From the NCBI RefSeq assembly GCF_001422325.1, contig NZ_LMMR01000007.1:427539-491538 (forward strand): a DNA stretch of 64,000 bases, read 5' to 3'. Made by a program: the position numbers and the translations under genes. How positions within the stretch are numbered: the first letter of the stretch is position 1; the number at the start of each line of letters is the position of its first letter. Of this stretch, positions 51,770 through 61,898 are shown one piece after another. The DNA comes from Leifsonia sp. Leaf264 (GTDB taxonomy: Bacteria > Actinomycetota > Actinomycetes > Actinomycetales > Microbacteriaceae). Under the pieces are notes generated by a model. The model was given only the letters and a program-made list of their open reading frames with translations, had not been told where the DNA came from and ran no database searches.

Positions 51770-52683
51770 CGGATTTCCGCGCCCGCTTCGACGCCGAGGT
51801 CGCCTTCATCAACGGAGGCGACCTCCGCGTGAGCGATTTCCGCCTCGACCTGCCGTCGGCGAACGTGACCGAGGCCCAGCTCACCGAGCTCTTCGTGCGC
51901 CACCTGGGCCTCGCCCTCGTCGAGCGCGTCGACATCACCGGGCTGAGCATCGCCGAGGAGCAGCACAAGGGATCCCGGGGCGCTGATGTCGCGGCATCCG
52001 TCGCCCGTCATGTCGTCGACCTCAGCCACACGGTCTCTGCGGGGCTCGTCACCTACCCCGGGCTTCCCGCACCGGTGATCACGCCGCACCTCACCCGCGA
52101 GGATTCGCGCGCGAAGTACGCGCCGGGCACCGAGTTCGCCATGGACCTGATCACGATGATCGGCAACACCGGCACGTACATCGACAGCCCGTTCCACCGC
52201 TACGAGGGTGGAACCGACCTCGCGGGCCTCGACCTGTCGACGTTGGTGGGCCTGCGCGCCGAGGTCTTCCACCTCGACGACGTCGATTGGGGAACGGATG
52301 CCGCCACGCGCGGCATCCCGGCCTCCGTGTTCTTCGACCGGGACCTCGCCGGCTCGGCCGTGCTGCTGCACACGGGATGGGACGTGCACTTCGGCCGGCC
52401 CGCCTACGCGACGGGCTCGCCCTTCCTGACCGAGGCCGGCGTGCGCCACCTCGTCGACGCCGGCGTGACACTCGTGGGCATCGACGCGCTCAACATCGAT
52501 GACACCGAGAGCGGGGGAGAGCGCCCGGCGCACAGCCTGCTGCTCGACGCCGGCATCCACGTCGTGGAGCACCTCACCAACCTCGGCGCTGTTCCCGCCC
52601 GCGGCGCGCGCTTCACCGCCGTGCCACCCAAGGTCGCCGACTTCGGCACCTTCCCGGTGCGGGCCTTCGCCGAGCTCGGATGA
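51766..52683 (+). CDS. cyclase-family (kynurenine formamidase-like) metal hydrolase
   Basis: This 305-residue protein has about 75 extra N-terminal residues and then the cyclase domain (VVDLSHTVSAGLVTYPG). The family metal motif HxGTHxDxPxH reads here as NTGTYIDSPFH: two of the usual His ligands are Asn and Tyr, while Asp and the last His remain. The family includes kynurenine formamidase and isatin hydrolase. Translational coupling with the APC permease suggests a role in amino-acid-derivative breakdown. Metal use may differ from the classical enzymes. Confidence 0.8.
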   Translation: MTDFRARFDAEVAFINGGDLRVSDFRLDLPSANVTEAQLTELFVRHLGLALVERVDITGLSIAEEQHKGSRGADVAASVARHVVDLSHTVSAGLVTYPGLPAPVITPHLTREDSRAKYAPGTEFAMDLITMIGNTGTYIDSPFHRYEGGTDLAGLDLSTLVGLRAEVFHLDDVDWGTDAATRGIPASVFFDRDLAGSAVLLHTGWDVHFGRPAYATGSPFLTEAGVRHLVDAGVTLVGIDALNIDDTESGGERPAHSLLLDAGIHVVEHLTNLGAVPARGARFTAVPPKVADFGTFPVRAFAELG

Positions 52684-52777
52684 GCGTCGCTGACCCCGCC
52701 CACCGTCGGCAGAGCCGGGCGACCGGGATGTTACGCAACCCCTCGCATCCGTCGCCGGCTCGACAGAGGATGGACGT

Positions 52778-53611
52778 ATGGCTGAGATTCCGACGTACAC
52801 CCTGAACGACCAGTCCTCGATCCCCGTGATCGGGCTCGGCACCTACGGCCTGCGAGGGCCGGCGGGCACCGAGGCCGTGGCCGCCGCCATCGGCAGCGGC
52901 TACAGGCTGCTCGACACGGCGCTCAACTACGAGAACGAGCGCGAGGTCGGCGACGGCATCCGCGTGTCGGGCATCGACCGCGACGAGCTCGTCGTGACCT
53001 CGAAGATCCCCGGACGCCACCATGGCTACGACGAGACCTTCGGCAGCTTCGCCGAGTCCTCCACCAACCTCGGCCTCGACGTCATCGACCTGTACCTCAT
53101 CCACTGGCCGCTGCCTCGGGTCGACAAGTACCTCGATACCTGGCGCGCCATGATCGCGCTGCGGGACGAGGGCAAGGTGCGGTCCATCGGCGTGAGCAAC
53201 TTCACCGAGGAGCACCTCGAGCGCATCATCGGCGAGACCGGGGTCGCTCCGGCCGTCAACCAGGTCGAGCTGCATCCGTACTTCCCACAGGCCGCCCTCC
53301 GTGCATTCCATGAGCGGCATGGAATCCGCACCGAGTCGTGGAGCCCTCTCGCCAACCGCAGCGAGCTCACGAAAGAGCCGTTCCTCGCGGCCATCGCCGA
53401 CAGTCACGGCGTGACCGCGACGCAGGTCGTGCTGCGCTGGCACGTGCAGCTCGGCTCCATTCCCATTCCGAAGTCGGCGGATGCGGCTCGTCAGCGCGCG
53501 AACCTCGACGTGTTCGACTTCGAGCTGAGCGATGACGAGGTGAACACCATCTCCTCGCTCGAGCGCGGCCGCCTCTGGGGCGGCGACCCCGAGACCAACG
53601 AGGAGTTCTGA
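52778..53611 (+). CDS. aldo/keto reductase
   Basis: This 277-residue NADPH-dependent reductase has the AKR tetrad Asp46, Tyr51 (LLDTALNYENE), Lys76 (VVTSKIPG) and His109 (YLIHWPLP), plus the cofactor region IPIPKSADAARQ. Its length fits AKR5-type 2,5-diketo-gluconate reductase-like enzymes. CAGAGGA lies 8 bases before the ATG. It stands alone between the cyclase gene and the MFS gene. Confidence 0.93.
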   Translation: MAEIPTYTLNDQSSIPVIGLGTYGLRGPAGTEAVAAAIGSGYRLLDTALNYENEREVGDGIRVSGIDRDELVVTSKIPGRHHGYDETFGSFAESSTNLGLDVIDLYLIHWPLPRVDKYLDTWRAMIALRDEGKVRSIGVSNFTEEHLERIIGETGVAPAVNQVELHPYFPQAALRAFHERHGIRTESWSPLANRSELTKEPFLAAIADSHGVTATQVVLRWHVQLGSIPIPKSADAARQRANLDVFDFELSDDEVNTISSLERGRLWGGDPETNEEF

Positions 53612-53656
53612 CGCCACTCCCGCGCTGGGCGCCTGCCGAGTGCGGCGGCGCGGGGC

Positions 53657-53714
53657 CGAGACCGGAGTTCTCGCGGGTGCGTGGAGGGTGACAACCGCAC
53701 GAACTCCGTTCTCG
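53657..53714. repeat. imperfect hairpin, second copy of dispersed element
   Basis: Arms CGAGACCGGAGTTCTCGCGG (53657-53676) and 53695-53714 match at 18 of 20 bases. The left arm shares CGAGACCGGAGTTC with the element at 39901-39957. It lies between the aldo/keto reductase gene and the MFS promoter. Confidence 0.6.
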
Positions 53715-53746
53715 ACGGTGGCGACGATCGTCCTAAAATCGAACGA

Positions 53747-55213
53747 GTGAGCACCGAACCCGACGCCGACGCCGCCCGGGCGCAGGTCGAGGCACAGCTG
53801 GCGCGGAGTACGCCCGAGCCTCCTCAAGCAGGCGAGGCCGAGTCGACCGCCACCCGGATCGCCCGGCCTTCGCGGTGGGTGCTGGTCGGACTGATCTCGC
53901 TCATCGTGTTGAGTGCCTTCGAGTCCCTCGCCATCATGACGGCGATGCCGCTGGTGACGGCCGATCTCGACGGCGCCAACGCCTACGCCCTCGCGTTCTC
54001 GGCCCCCATCGCCGCCGGCGTCATCGGCATGATCCTCGCCGGCGACTGGGCCGACAGGCGCGGTCCGCGGGCGCCCCTCTATGCCGCGGTCATCGCCCTC
54101 ACAGTGGGCCTGCTCATCGCCGGGCTGGCCCCGACGATGCCCGTGTTCATCGGTGGCCGCATCATCCAGGGCATCGGCGGCGGCGCCATCACGGTGCCCA
54201 TCTACGTGATCGTGGCGCGGGTCTACCCCGAGGAGCGGCATCCGCGCATCTTCGCGTCCTTCGCTGCAGCCTGGGTCGTGCCGTCGCTGGTCGGTCCCGT
54301 CATCGCCGGCGCCGTGGCCGAGACTCTGGGCTGGCGCTGGGTGTTCCTCGGTGTCGTCGCCCTCGTCGCGGCCGCCCTCGCCATGGTGGGTGTCGCCCTC
54401 CGCGGTCGGCTGACGGATGCAGCGAGCACGGCCCCGCGCTGGACGCCGGTACGCCTCGGCTGGTCGGTGCTCGCGGCGTCGGCGGTGCTGGCGCTCACCC
54501 TCACGGCCGAGCTCGACGGGGTGCTGCGCTGGGCCGTTGCGATCGTCGCCGTCGCCGTGGCGATCCTCGCCCTCAGGCCGCTCGTGCCGACCGGCACCCT
54601 CCGGTCGGCCTGGGGCCTGCCGTCGGTCGTGCTGGTGCGCCTGCTCATGGCCGCTGCGTTCTTCGGGGCCGAGGCCTACGTGCCGTACCTGCTCCAGAAG
54701 CAGTACGACTACCCGGCAGCGTTCGCCGGGCTCGCCCTCACCGGAGCCGGCGTGGCCTGGGCGTTCGGCTCGTACCTGCAGGGGCGTGCCGGGAACGGCA
54801 TCGCCAGCGCCGACGTGGTGCGGTGGGGAGCCACGGGACTGTTCGCGGGCATCGTCGTCGTGGGCGCCACCAGCGCGATGCACCTGCCGCCTTGGCTGGC
54901 GATCGTGGGCTGGGTTCTTGCCGGGGTGGGCATGGGATTCGGCTATCCGCGGCTCTCGGTGCTGACCCTCGAGTACTCCGACCTGGGCAACCAGGGCGCC
55001 AACAGCTCGGCGTTGGCCATCGCCGACGCTCTCGGGGCCGCGGCGGCGCTGGCCGCAACGGCACTGGCCGTCGTCACGGCTGCCGGAGCCGATGCGGCGT
55101 CGGCCTCCCCATCCCAGACGAGCGCCGGATTCACGGCCGCCTTCGTCGTGGCCGCGGCCTGCGGGCTGGCCGCCGTGGTTCTCGGGGCCCGCGTGAGGCG
55201 TCGGCAGCCGTAG
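53747..55213 (+). CDS. MFS drug efflux transporter
   Basis: This 488-residue transporter has 12-14 helices, an N-terminal hydrophilic lead of about 40 residues, SAFESLAIMTAMPLVTADL in helix 1, a motif-A loop DWADRRGPRAP and GRIIQGIGGGAIT (motif B). The start is the GTG at 53747: TAAAAT lies 7 bases before it, so the message is probably leaderless; an ATG at 53681 lies inside the hairpin element. No regulator adjoins it. The substrate is unknown. Confidence 0.88.
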   Translation: MSTEPDADAARAQVEAQLARSTPEPPQAGEAESTATRIARPSRWVLVGLISLIVLSAFESLAIMTAMPLVTADLDGANAYALAFSAPIAAGVIGMILAGDWADRRGPRAPLYAAVIALTVGLLIAGLAPTMPVFIGGRIIQGIGGGAITVPIYVIVARVYPEERHPRIFASFAAAWVVPSLVGPVIAGAVAETLGWRWVFLGVVALVAAALAMVGVALRGRLTDAASTAPRWTPVRLGWSVLAASAVLALTLTAELDGVLRWAVAIVAVAVAILALRPLVPTGTLRSAWGLPSVVLVRLLMAAAFFGAEAYVPYLLQKQYDYPAAFAGLALTGAGVAWAFGSYLQGRAGNGIASADVVRWGATGLFAGIVVVGATSAMHLPPWLAIVGWVLAGVGMGFGYPRLSVLTLEYSDLGNQGANSSALAIADALGAAAALAATALAVVTAAGADAASASPSQTSAGFTAAFVVAAACGLAAVVLGARVRRRQP

Positions 55214-55294
55214 TCGGAGACAGATGACGCGCGCGGCAAATGTGCGCTGCGGGGCGGATCCCGCGCGTCGGATGTCGTGCCGTCACACGATCCG

Positions 55295-55317
55295 CGCGAT
55301 GTGACTGTCACATCGCG
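55295..55317. promoter_or_regulatory. 23-bp palindrome, operator of the LacI gene
   Basis: An 11-bp arm, CGCGATGTGAC, is mirrored around a single T at 55306. The core GATGTGAC-T-GTCACATC matches the half-sites before mmsA. A -10-like CATAAT lies at 55343-55348, followed by a looser TGTGAACGTGAACA at about 55365. This suggests autoregulation of the LacI-family gene at 55396. Confidence 0.7.
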
Positions 55318-55395
55318 AACTTTCGCATCCGCCGCTCATGTGCATAATTGATCTGAGCTTTTCCATGTGAACGTGAACATCCGATCGGTCTGACA

Positions 55396-56430
55396 ATGTC
55401 GCCTGAGCCGCAGAAGGGGCGAGCGCCCTCGATCCGCGATGTCGCGCGCCTTGCGGAGGTCTCGCACCAGACCGTCTCCAGGGTGCTGAACGGGCATCCG
55501 AGCATCAGGGACGAGACCCGGCAGCGGGTGCTCGACGCCATGGAGGCCTTGAAGTACCGGCCCAATCGGGCCGCAAGGGCGTTGGTCACCAGCCGGTCCC
55601 GCACCATCGGCGTGCTGTCGGCGACCACGGGGGAGTACGGCCCGTCGTCGAGCATCGCCGCCATCGAGGACGCCGCCCGCGAGGCCGGGTACTTCGTCAA
55701 CACGGCGAACCTGGCCGCATCGACGCCAGCCGCCATCGTCGACGCTCTCAAGCACCTGGTGCTGCAGGACGTCGAGGGCCTGATCGTGATGGCCCCGCAG
55801 GTGCGCGTCTTCGACGTGCTCGCGGGCATGGCCATCGACATCCCGTATGTCAGCCTGCAGTCGACGGGACAGAGCGATCATCGCGCCCTCGCCGTCGACC
55901 AGATCGCCGGAGCTCGCGCGGCCACCCAACACCTCATCGACCTCGGTCATCACGAGATCGTGCACCTCGCCGGACCCCAGGACTGGATCGAGGCCGAGGC
56001 GCGCATGCGCGGATTCCTCGACGCGATCATCGAGTCCGACCTGCGCACGCATCCGCCGATCCTCGGCGACTGGACAGCCGACTTCGGCTACTACGCGGGC
56101 CGGGAGCTGAGCCGCTACAGGGACTTCAGCGCTGTGTTCGCGGCGAACGACCTGATGGCCATCGGCCTCATGCACGCGTTCCGGGATGCCGGCCTCGACG
56201 TTCCCCACGACGTGAGCGTCGTGGGCTTCGACGACATCCCGGTGGCACAGCACGTGTCGCCGCCTCTCACGACGGTGCACCAGGAGTTCCGCGAGGTGGG
56301 TCGCCGCGCTGTCGCCCTGCTGCTCGGCGAACTCCGCGGAGAGCCGGTGACATCGAGCGAGGAGATCGTGCCGTCGCTGGTGGTGCGCGGCTCGAGCGGG
56401 CCCGTGCACGCGGCCCTCGTTCATTACTGA
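55396..56430 (+). CDS. LacI-family regulator of the mmsAB-chvE operon
   Basis: This 344-residue LacI-family regulator has the HTH PSIRDVARLAEVSHQTVSRVL and the hinge YRPNRAARALVTSRS, with a ligand domain (VSVVGFDDIPVAQHVSPPLTTV). It stands directly upstream of the sugar importer operon and is preceded by a 23-bp palindrome; a related site covers the importer promoter. A pentose or galactose ligand is plausible given the neighbouring chvE and ara genes. Confidence 0.92.
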   Translation: MSPEPQKGRAPSIRDVARLAEVSHQTVSRVLNGHPSIRDETRQRVLDAMEALKYRPNRAARALVTSRSRTIGVLSATTGEYGPSSSIAAIEDAAREAGYFVNTANLAASTPAAIVDALKHLVLQDVEGLIVMAPQVRVFDVLAGMAIDIPYVSLQSTGQSDHRALAVDQIAGARAATQHLIDLGHHEIVHLAGPQDWIEAEARMRGFLDAIIESDLRTHPPILGDWTADFGYYAGRELSRYRDFSAVFAANDLMAIGLMHAFRDAGLDVPHDVSVVGFDDIPVAQHVSPPLTTVHQEFREVGRRAVALLLGELRGEPVTSSEEIVPSLVVRGSSGPVHAALVHY

Positions 56431-56460
56431 GCCGTTACGAAAGTGTGACTCGAACTCAAC

Positions 56461-56525
56461 TTGACACTGCTTCGCCGTGGAGGCACTATGAGACGCGATG
56501 TGAACGGTCACACGACCGTCACATC
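56461..56525 (+). promoter_or_regulatory. mmsA promoter with overlapping LacI operators
   Basis: TTGACA (56461-56466) and CACTAT (56484-56489) are 17 bp apart, a strong promoter. Immediately downstream (56497-56525) lie GATGTGAACGGTC and GACCGTCACATC, an inverted repeat that also contains TGTGA-N4-TCACA. Binding there would block initiation. The half-sites match the palindrome before the LacI gene. Confidence 0.72.
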
Positions 56526-56564
56526 AGAAATTCCGACCCATCCCTTTGACATCGGAGTCAGCCC

Positions 56565-56682
56565 GTGAGCTTCATGTTGCAGCCCGGCCGCCCTGCGGTC
56601 GCCCTGTCCATGGCGACGGACACTCGCGATGCGGGTGCGGCCGATTCCAAGTTCAGCCACGGTTCGAAGGGACAGTCAAGCG

Positions 56683-56693
<11 letters not shown>
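56565..56693 (+). CDS. possible 42-aa upstream ORF overlapping mmsA
   Basis: From GTG 56565 (GGAG 7 bases upstream) an open frame of 42 codons starts [15 protein letters not shown] and ends at TGA 56693, overlapping the mmsA start by 11 bases in another frame. It could be a small protein or a leader that couples translation to mmsA. No known family is recognised, and codon evidence is weak. Confidence 0.35.
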
Positions 56694-58232
<1,539 letters not shown>

Positions 58233-58233
<1 letters not shown>

Positions 58234-59573
58234 TGAGCACCGAAACCAGCTCGACGAAGAAGAGCGGCGGCTTCGCCGACATCAAGAAGATGTTCGGTGG
58301 CGGCCAGTCCAACCTGCGCCAGTTCGGCATCCTGGGCAGCCTGATCCTGATCATCGTCGTCTTCCAGATCTGGACGAACGGGCTCACGCTGTCGCCGACG
58401 AACCTCATCAACGTCGTCAACCAGTACTCGTACATCCTGATCCTCGCCATCGGCATGGTCATGGTGATCATCGCGGGTCACATCGACCTCTCCGTCGGCT
58501 CGGTCGCCGCGTTCACGGGCATCGTGGTCGCTAAGGCCATGGCCGACTGGAACCTCCCCTGGCCGCTGGCGATCGTGCTCGGCCTCGTCGTCGGTGCCGC
58601 GATCGGCGCCTGGCAGGGCTTCTGGGTGGCCTATATCGGAGTGCCGGCGTTCATCGTGACGTTGGCCGGCATGCTCATCTTCCGCGGTGGCAACCAGTTC
58701 ATCGGTCAGTCGACGTCCGTCGCCGTTCCGCCGGAGTTCACCTTCATCGGCGCCGGCTACATCCCCGACTTCGGCCCGTTCCCGTTCAGCACGGGCACGA
58801 TGATCCTCGGCGTCCTCGGCGCTGCCTGGATCGTCTACAACGAGTGGCACATCCGTCGAGTGCAGAAGAAGATGGGTTCCGAGTCGTCGCCCGTCTGGGT
58901 GTCGGTCGTCAAGGTCGTCCTCCTCGCCGGAGTCATCCTCGTCGCGGCCTGGCTCTTCGCCACGGGTCGTGTGGGAACCAGCTTCCCGATCTCGGGCATC
59001 ATCCTGGTCGCCCTGGTGATCCTCTACTCGTTCATCACCCGCAGCACCATCGGCGGCCGCCACATCTACGCCGTCGGCGGTAACCGCCTGGCCGCGACGC
59101 TCTCGGGCGTCAAGGACCGCCGGGTCGACTTCTTCGTGATGATGAACATGTCGGTGCTCGCCTCGCTGGCCGGCATGATCTTCGTCGCCCGCTCCACGGC
59201 ATCCGGACCCCAGGACGGCAACGGCTGGGAGCTCGACGCCATCGCCTCGGTCTTCATCGGTGGCGCGGCGGTCTCCGGCGGTATCGGTACCGTCATCGGC
59301 TCCATCGTCGGTGGTCTGGTCATGGCCTTCCTCAACAACGGCCTGCAGCTCATCGGAGCCGGCGCCGACCTGGTGCAGATCATCAAGGGCCTCGTGCTGC
59401 TGATCGCCGTCGGCGTCGACGTCTGGAGCAAGCGCCAGGGTCGCCCGTCGATCCTCGGCATCTGGTCGCAGCGCCGCAAGGCACGCGCCGTCGCCGACGA
59501 GCCCGTGCTCGAGTCGAGCGGCACCGTGCTCCCGACCAACGACAACGCCTCGGCCGAGTCGCTGCGTCACTGA
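58233..59573 (+). CDS. mmsB: multiple-monosaccharide ABC transporter permease
   Basis: This 446-residue permease of the RbsC family is longer than usual, with extra helices in the middle (TGTMILGVLGAAWIVYNEW ...), as in GguB/MmsB. It has IAGHIDLSVGSVAAF and the block AVGGNRLAATLSGVK. The start overlaps the mmsA stop by one base (TGATG). It forms the membrane channel for the ChvE-type binding protein that follows. Confidence 0.92.
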
Positions 59574-59632
59574 CACCCCAGAACCGGCACCACCTCCCAA
59601 CGCACCACCACCACCAAGAGAAAGTGAAATCA

Positions 59633-60751
59633 ATGAAGAAGATCGCTTTGGCAACAGTCGCAGTCGCGGCTGCCGCCGCACTGGCACTGTCGGGCTGCTC
59701 GTCCGACCGCGGCGGAAGCACCGGCGGGTCGACCGACTCCGCCAAGGGCTTCGCTGCCGACTCCACCATCGGCGTCGCCCTCCCCGACAAGACGTCGGAG
59801 AACTGGGTTCTCGCCGGCGGACTGTTCGAAGACGGCCTCAAGGCAGCCGGCTTCAAGCCCGACGTGCAGTACGCACCCGCCAGCAACACCGTTGCTGAGC
59901 AGCAGAACCAGATCTCGTCGATGGTCACCAACGGCGCGAAGGTCATCGTCATCGGCGCGAAGGACGGCAAGCAGCTCGGCACCCAGCTGCAGCAGGCTGC
60001 CGACGCCGGCGTCAAGGTCATCGCGTACGACCGCCTCATCGAGAACACGCCGAACGTCGACTACTACGTCGCGTTCGACAACTTCAAGGTCGGCCAGCTC
60101 CAAGGCCAGGCTCTCCTCGAGGGTCTCGAGAAGCGCTCGGGTCACGCTGCTCCGTGGAACATCGAGCTGTTCTCGGGCTCGCCCGACGACGCCAACGCCG
60201 CCGTGTTCTTCAACGGTGCGATGGACGTGCTCCAGCCGAAGATCGACGACGGAACCCTCGTCGTGAAGTCGGGCCAGACCGAGGTCGCCCAGACGGCTAC
60301 CCAGGGCTGGAAGGCTGAGAACGCCCAGAGCCGCATGGACTCGCTGCTCACGGCGAACTACTCGAGCGACGCCATCGACGGCGTCCTGTCCCCGAACGAC
60401 ACGCTGGCTCGCGCGATCATCACGTCGACCAAGCAGGCCGGTAAGGACATCTCGAAGGTCACCGTCACCGGTCAGGACTCCGAGGTCGAGTCGGTCAAGT
60501 CGATCATGGCCGGCGAGCAGTACTCCACCATCAACAAGGACACCTCCCTCCTGGTTGAGCAGACGATCAAGATGATCGGCCAGCTCCAGAAGGGCGATGA
60601 CGCCGAGGTCAACGACACCGAGCAGTACGACAACGGCGTGAAGGTCGTTCCGGCCTACCTGCTGGCTCCGGTCATCGTGACCAAGGAGAACGCGGCTGAC
60701 GCTTACGCGAACAACCCGAACCTCCTCGACATCGTGAAGGCCGCTTCCTAA
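59633..60751 (+). CDS. chvE: multiple-monosaccharide-binding lipoprotein ChvE-like
   Basis: This 372-residue lipoprotein has lipobox ALSGC (Cys21) and a ChvE-type sugar-binding fold: GVALPDKTSENWVLAG, KVIAYDRLI, YVAFDNFKVG and NDTLARAIITS. ChvE binds L-arabinose, galactose, glucose and others. The start is ATG 59633 (MKKIALATV), after a weak AGAGAAAG; a GTG at 59624 is also in frame. It is the last gene of the operon; a strong GC hairpin follows. The araDBA genes 400 bp downstream make L-arabinose the most likely main ligand. Confidence 0.92.
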   Translation: MKKIALATVAVAAAAALALSGCSSDRGGSTGGSTDSAKGFAADSTIGVALPDKTSENWVLAGGLFEDGLKAAGFKPDVQYAPASNTVAEQQNQISSMVTNGAKVIVIGAKDGKQLGTQLQQAADAGVKVIAYDRLIENTPNVDYYVAFDNFKVGQLQGQALLEGLEKRSGHAAPWNIELFSGSPDDANAAVFFNGAMDVLQPKIDDGTLVVKSGQTEVAQTATQGWKAENAQSRMDSLLTANYSSDAIDGVLSPNDTLARAIITSTKQAGKDISKVTVTGQDSEVESVKSIMAGEQYSTINKDTSLLVEQTIKMIGQLQKGDDAEVNDTEQYDNGVKVVPAYLLAPVIVTKENAADAYANNPNLLDIVKAAS

Positions 60752-60772
60752 GCAGTCATCGCACGTCACTCG

Positions 60773-60802
60773 ACGGCCCCCGCTCCTCGGAGCGGGGGCC
60801 GT
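60773..60802 (+). terminator. GC-rich hairpin terminator after chvE
   Basis: ACGGCCCCCGCTCC (60773-60786) and GGAGCGGGGGCCGT (60789-60802) form a perfect 14-bp stem (12 bp with a realistic loop), 21 bp after the chvE stop. It is followed by CCTGCGTT, not a T-run. Confidence 0.75.
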
Positions 60803-60863
60803 CCTGCGTTCTGCCGGGGGTCCCGCGTCCCGCCGGGCGTCGCCCAATCGCGAACGCGCGCCG

Positions 60864-60921
60864 CGAGTTGCCCACTTCCGCCAGTGCGGAGGCGGCCGCA
60901 CTGGCGGAAGTGGGCAACTCG
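60864..60921. repeat. perfect 26-bp inverted repeat in the chvE-araD gap
   Basis: Arms 60864-60889 and 60896-60921 are exactly complementary over 26 bp around the 6-base loop AGGCGG. The arm begins CGAGTTGCCCACTTCCGC. It lies in the 406-bp gene-free gap, between the chvE terminator and the ara operators. The rest of this gap (60803-60863 and 60922-61040) shows nothing recognisable except the ara promoter region. Confidence 0.8.
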
Positions 60922-61051
60922 GCGTGGGGCGCGAAGTCGGGGCGTTGCGGGGGACCGGGTGGCCGTTCCGTACCCCTCTTAATGCGCGTGCAGGTCACAG
61001 CTTGGTCACAGTGCCCGGATCGTGATCCGACGACTTGCGCCGACCACCTTC

Positions 61052-61088
61052 GTTAGCGCTAACATAGGCGGAGGTTGTTAGCGCTAAC
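61052..61088. promoter_or_regulatory. pair of perfect operators before araD
   Basis: GTTAGCGCTAAC occurs twice, at 61052-61063 and 61077-61088, with starts 25 bp apart. The flanks mirror each other (CTTC before the first, GAAG after the second), making one 16-bp inverted repeat overall. The sequence has the LacI-family form with a central CG. The regulator is probably not the LacI at 55396, whose sites read GATGTGAC; an AraR-type gene may lie beyond the right edge. Confidence 0.8.
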
Positions 61089-61157
61089 GAAGCGAACGAC
61101 CCCGACGCCGCCGTCTCGTGGTGCGTCGGCGTGCATCACGACAAGGGAGTTGCGACG

Positions 61158-61898
61158 GTGGTATCAGCATCCGGCCAGGAGAGCATCGAGCGCTCCGTCT
61201 TCAGCGCCGAGATCGAAGCCGCCATCGCGCAGGTGCGCCAGGACGTCTCATCCCTGCACTCCGAGCTCACCCGCTACGGCCTCATCGTCTGGACCGGCGG
61301 CAACGTCTCCGGACGCGTTCCCGGCGCCGACCTCTTCGTCATCAAGCCGTCAGGCGTCTCCTATGACGACCTCGCTCCCGAGAACATGATCCTCTGCGAC
61401 CTCGACGGCGCCGTCGTGCCCGGCACGCCGGGTTCCGACCGCAGCCCGTCGAGCGACACCGCCGCCCACGCCTACGTCTACCGCAACATGCCCGAGGTCG
61501 GCGGCGTCGTGCACACCCACTCCACCTTCGCCGTGGCCTGGGCCGCACGCGGCGAGGAGATCCCCTGCGTGATCACCGCGATGGCCGATGAGTTCGGCGG
61601 CCCGATCCCGGTGGGCCCGTTCGCGATCATCGGCGACGACTCCATCGGCCGCGGCATCGTCGAGACTCTGTCCGGTCACCGCTCGCGCGCCGTACTCATG
61701 CAGAACCACGGCCCGTTCACCATCGGCAAGGACGCGAAGGACGCCGTCAAGGCCGCGGTCATGGTCGAGGACGTCGCCCGCACCGTGCACTACGCCCGCG
61801 AGGCCGGGCCGCTCATCCCCATCCCGCAGCAGGCCATCGACAGCCTCTTCGACCGCTACCAGAACGTCTACGGGCAGTCGGGGGATGCGCGACGATGA
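61158..61898 (+). CDS. araD: L-ribulose-5-phosphate 4-epimerase
   Basis: This 246-residue class II aldolase/epimerase converts L-ribulose 5-phosphate to D-xylulose 5-phosphate. It has TGGNVSGRVPG, the metal His pair in GVVHTHSTFAVAW, and MQNHGPFTIG. The start is taken as GTG 61158, with AAGGGAG 8 bases upstream; a GTG at 61131 would add nine residues. The stop overlaps araB by 4 bases. It is first in an araD-araB-araA operon with paired operators upstream. Confidence 0.92.
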   Translation: MVSASGQESIERSVFSAEIEAAIAQVRQDVSSLHSELTRYGLIVWTGGNVSGRVPGADLFVIKPSGVSYDDLAPENMILCDLDGAVVPGTPGSDRSPSSDTAAHAYVYRNMPEVGGVVHTHSTFAVAWAARGEEIPCVITAMADEFGGPIPVGPFAIIGDDSIGRGIVETLSGHRSRAVLMQNHGPFTIGKDAKDAVKAAVMVEDVARTVHYAREAGPLIPIPQQAIDSLFDRYQNVYGQSGDARR

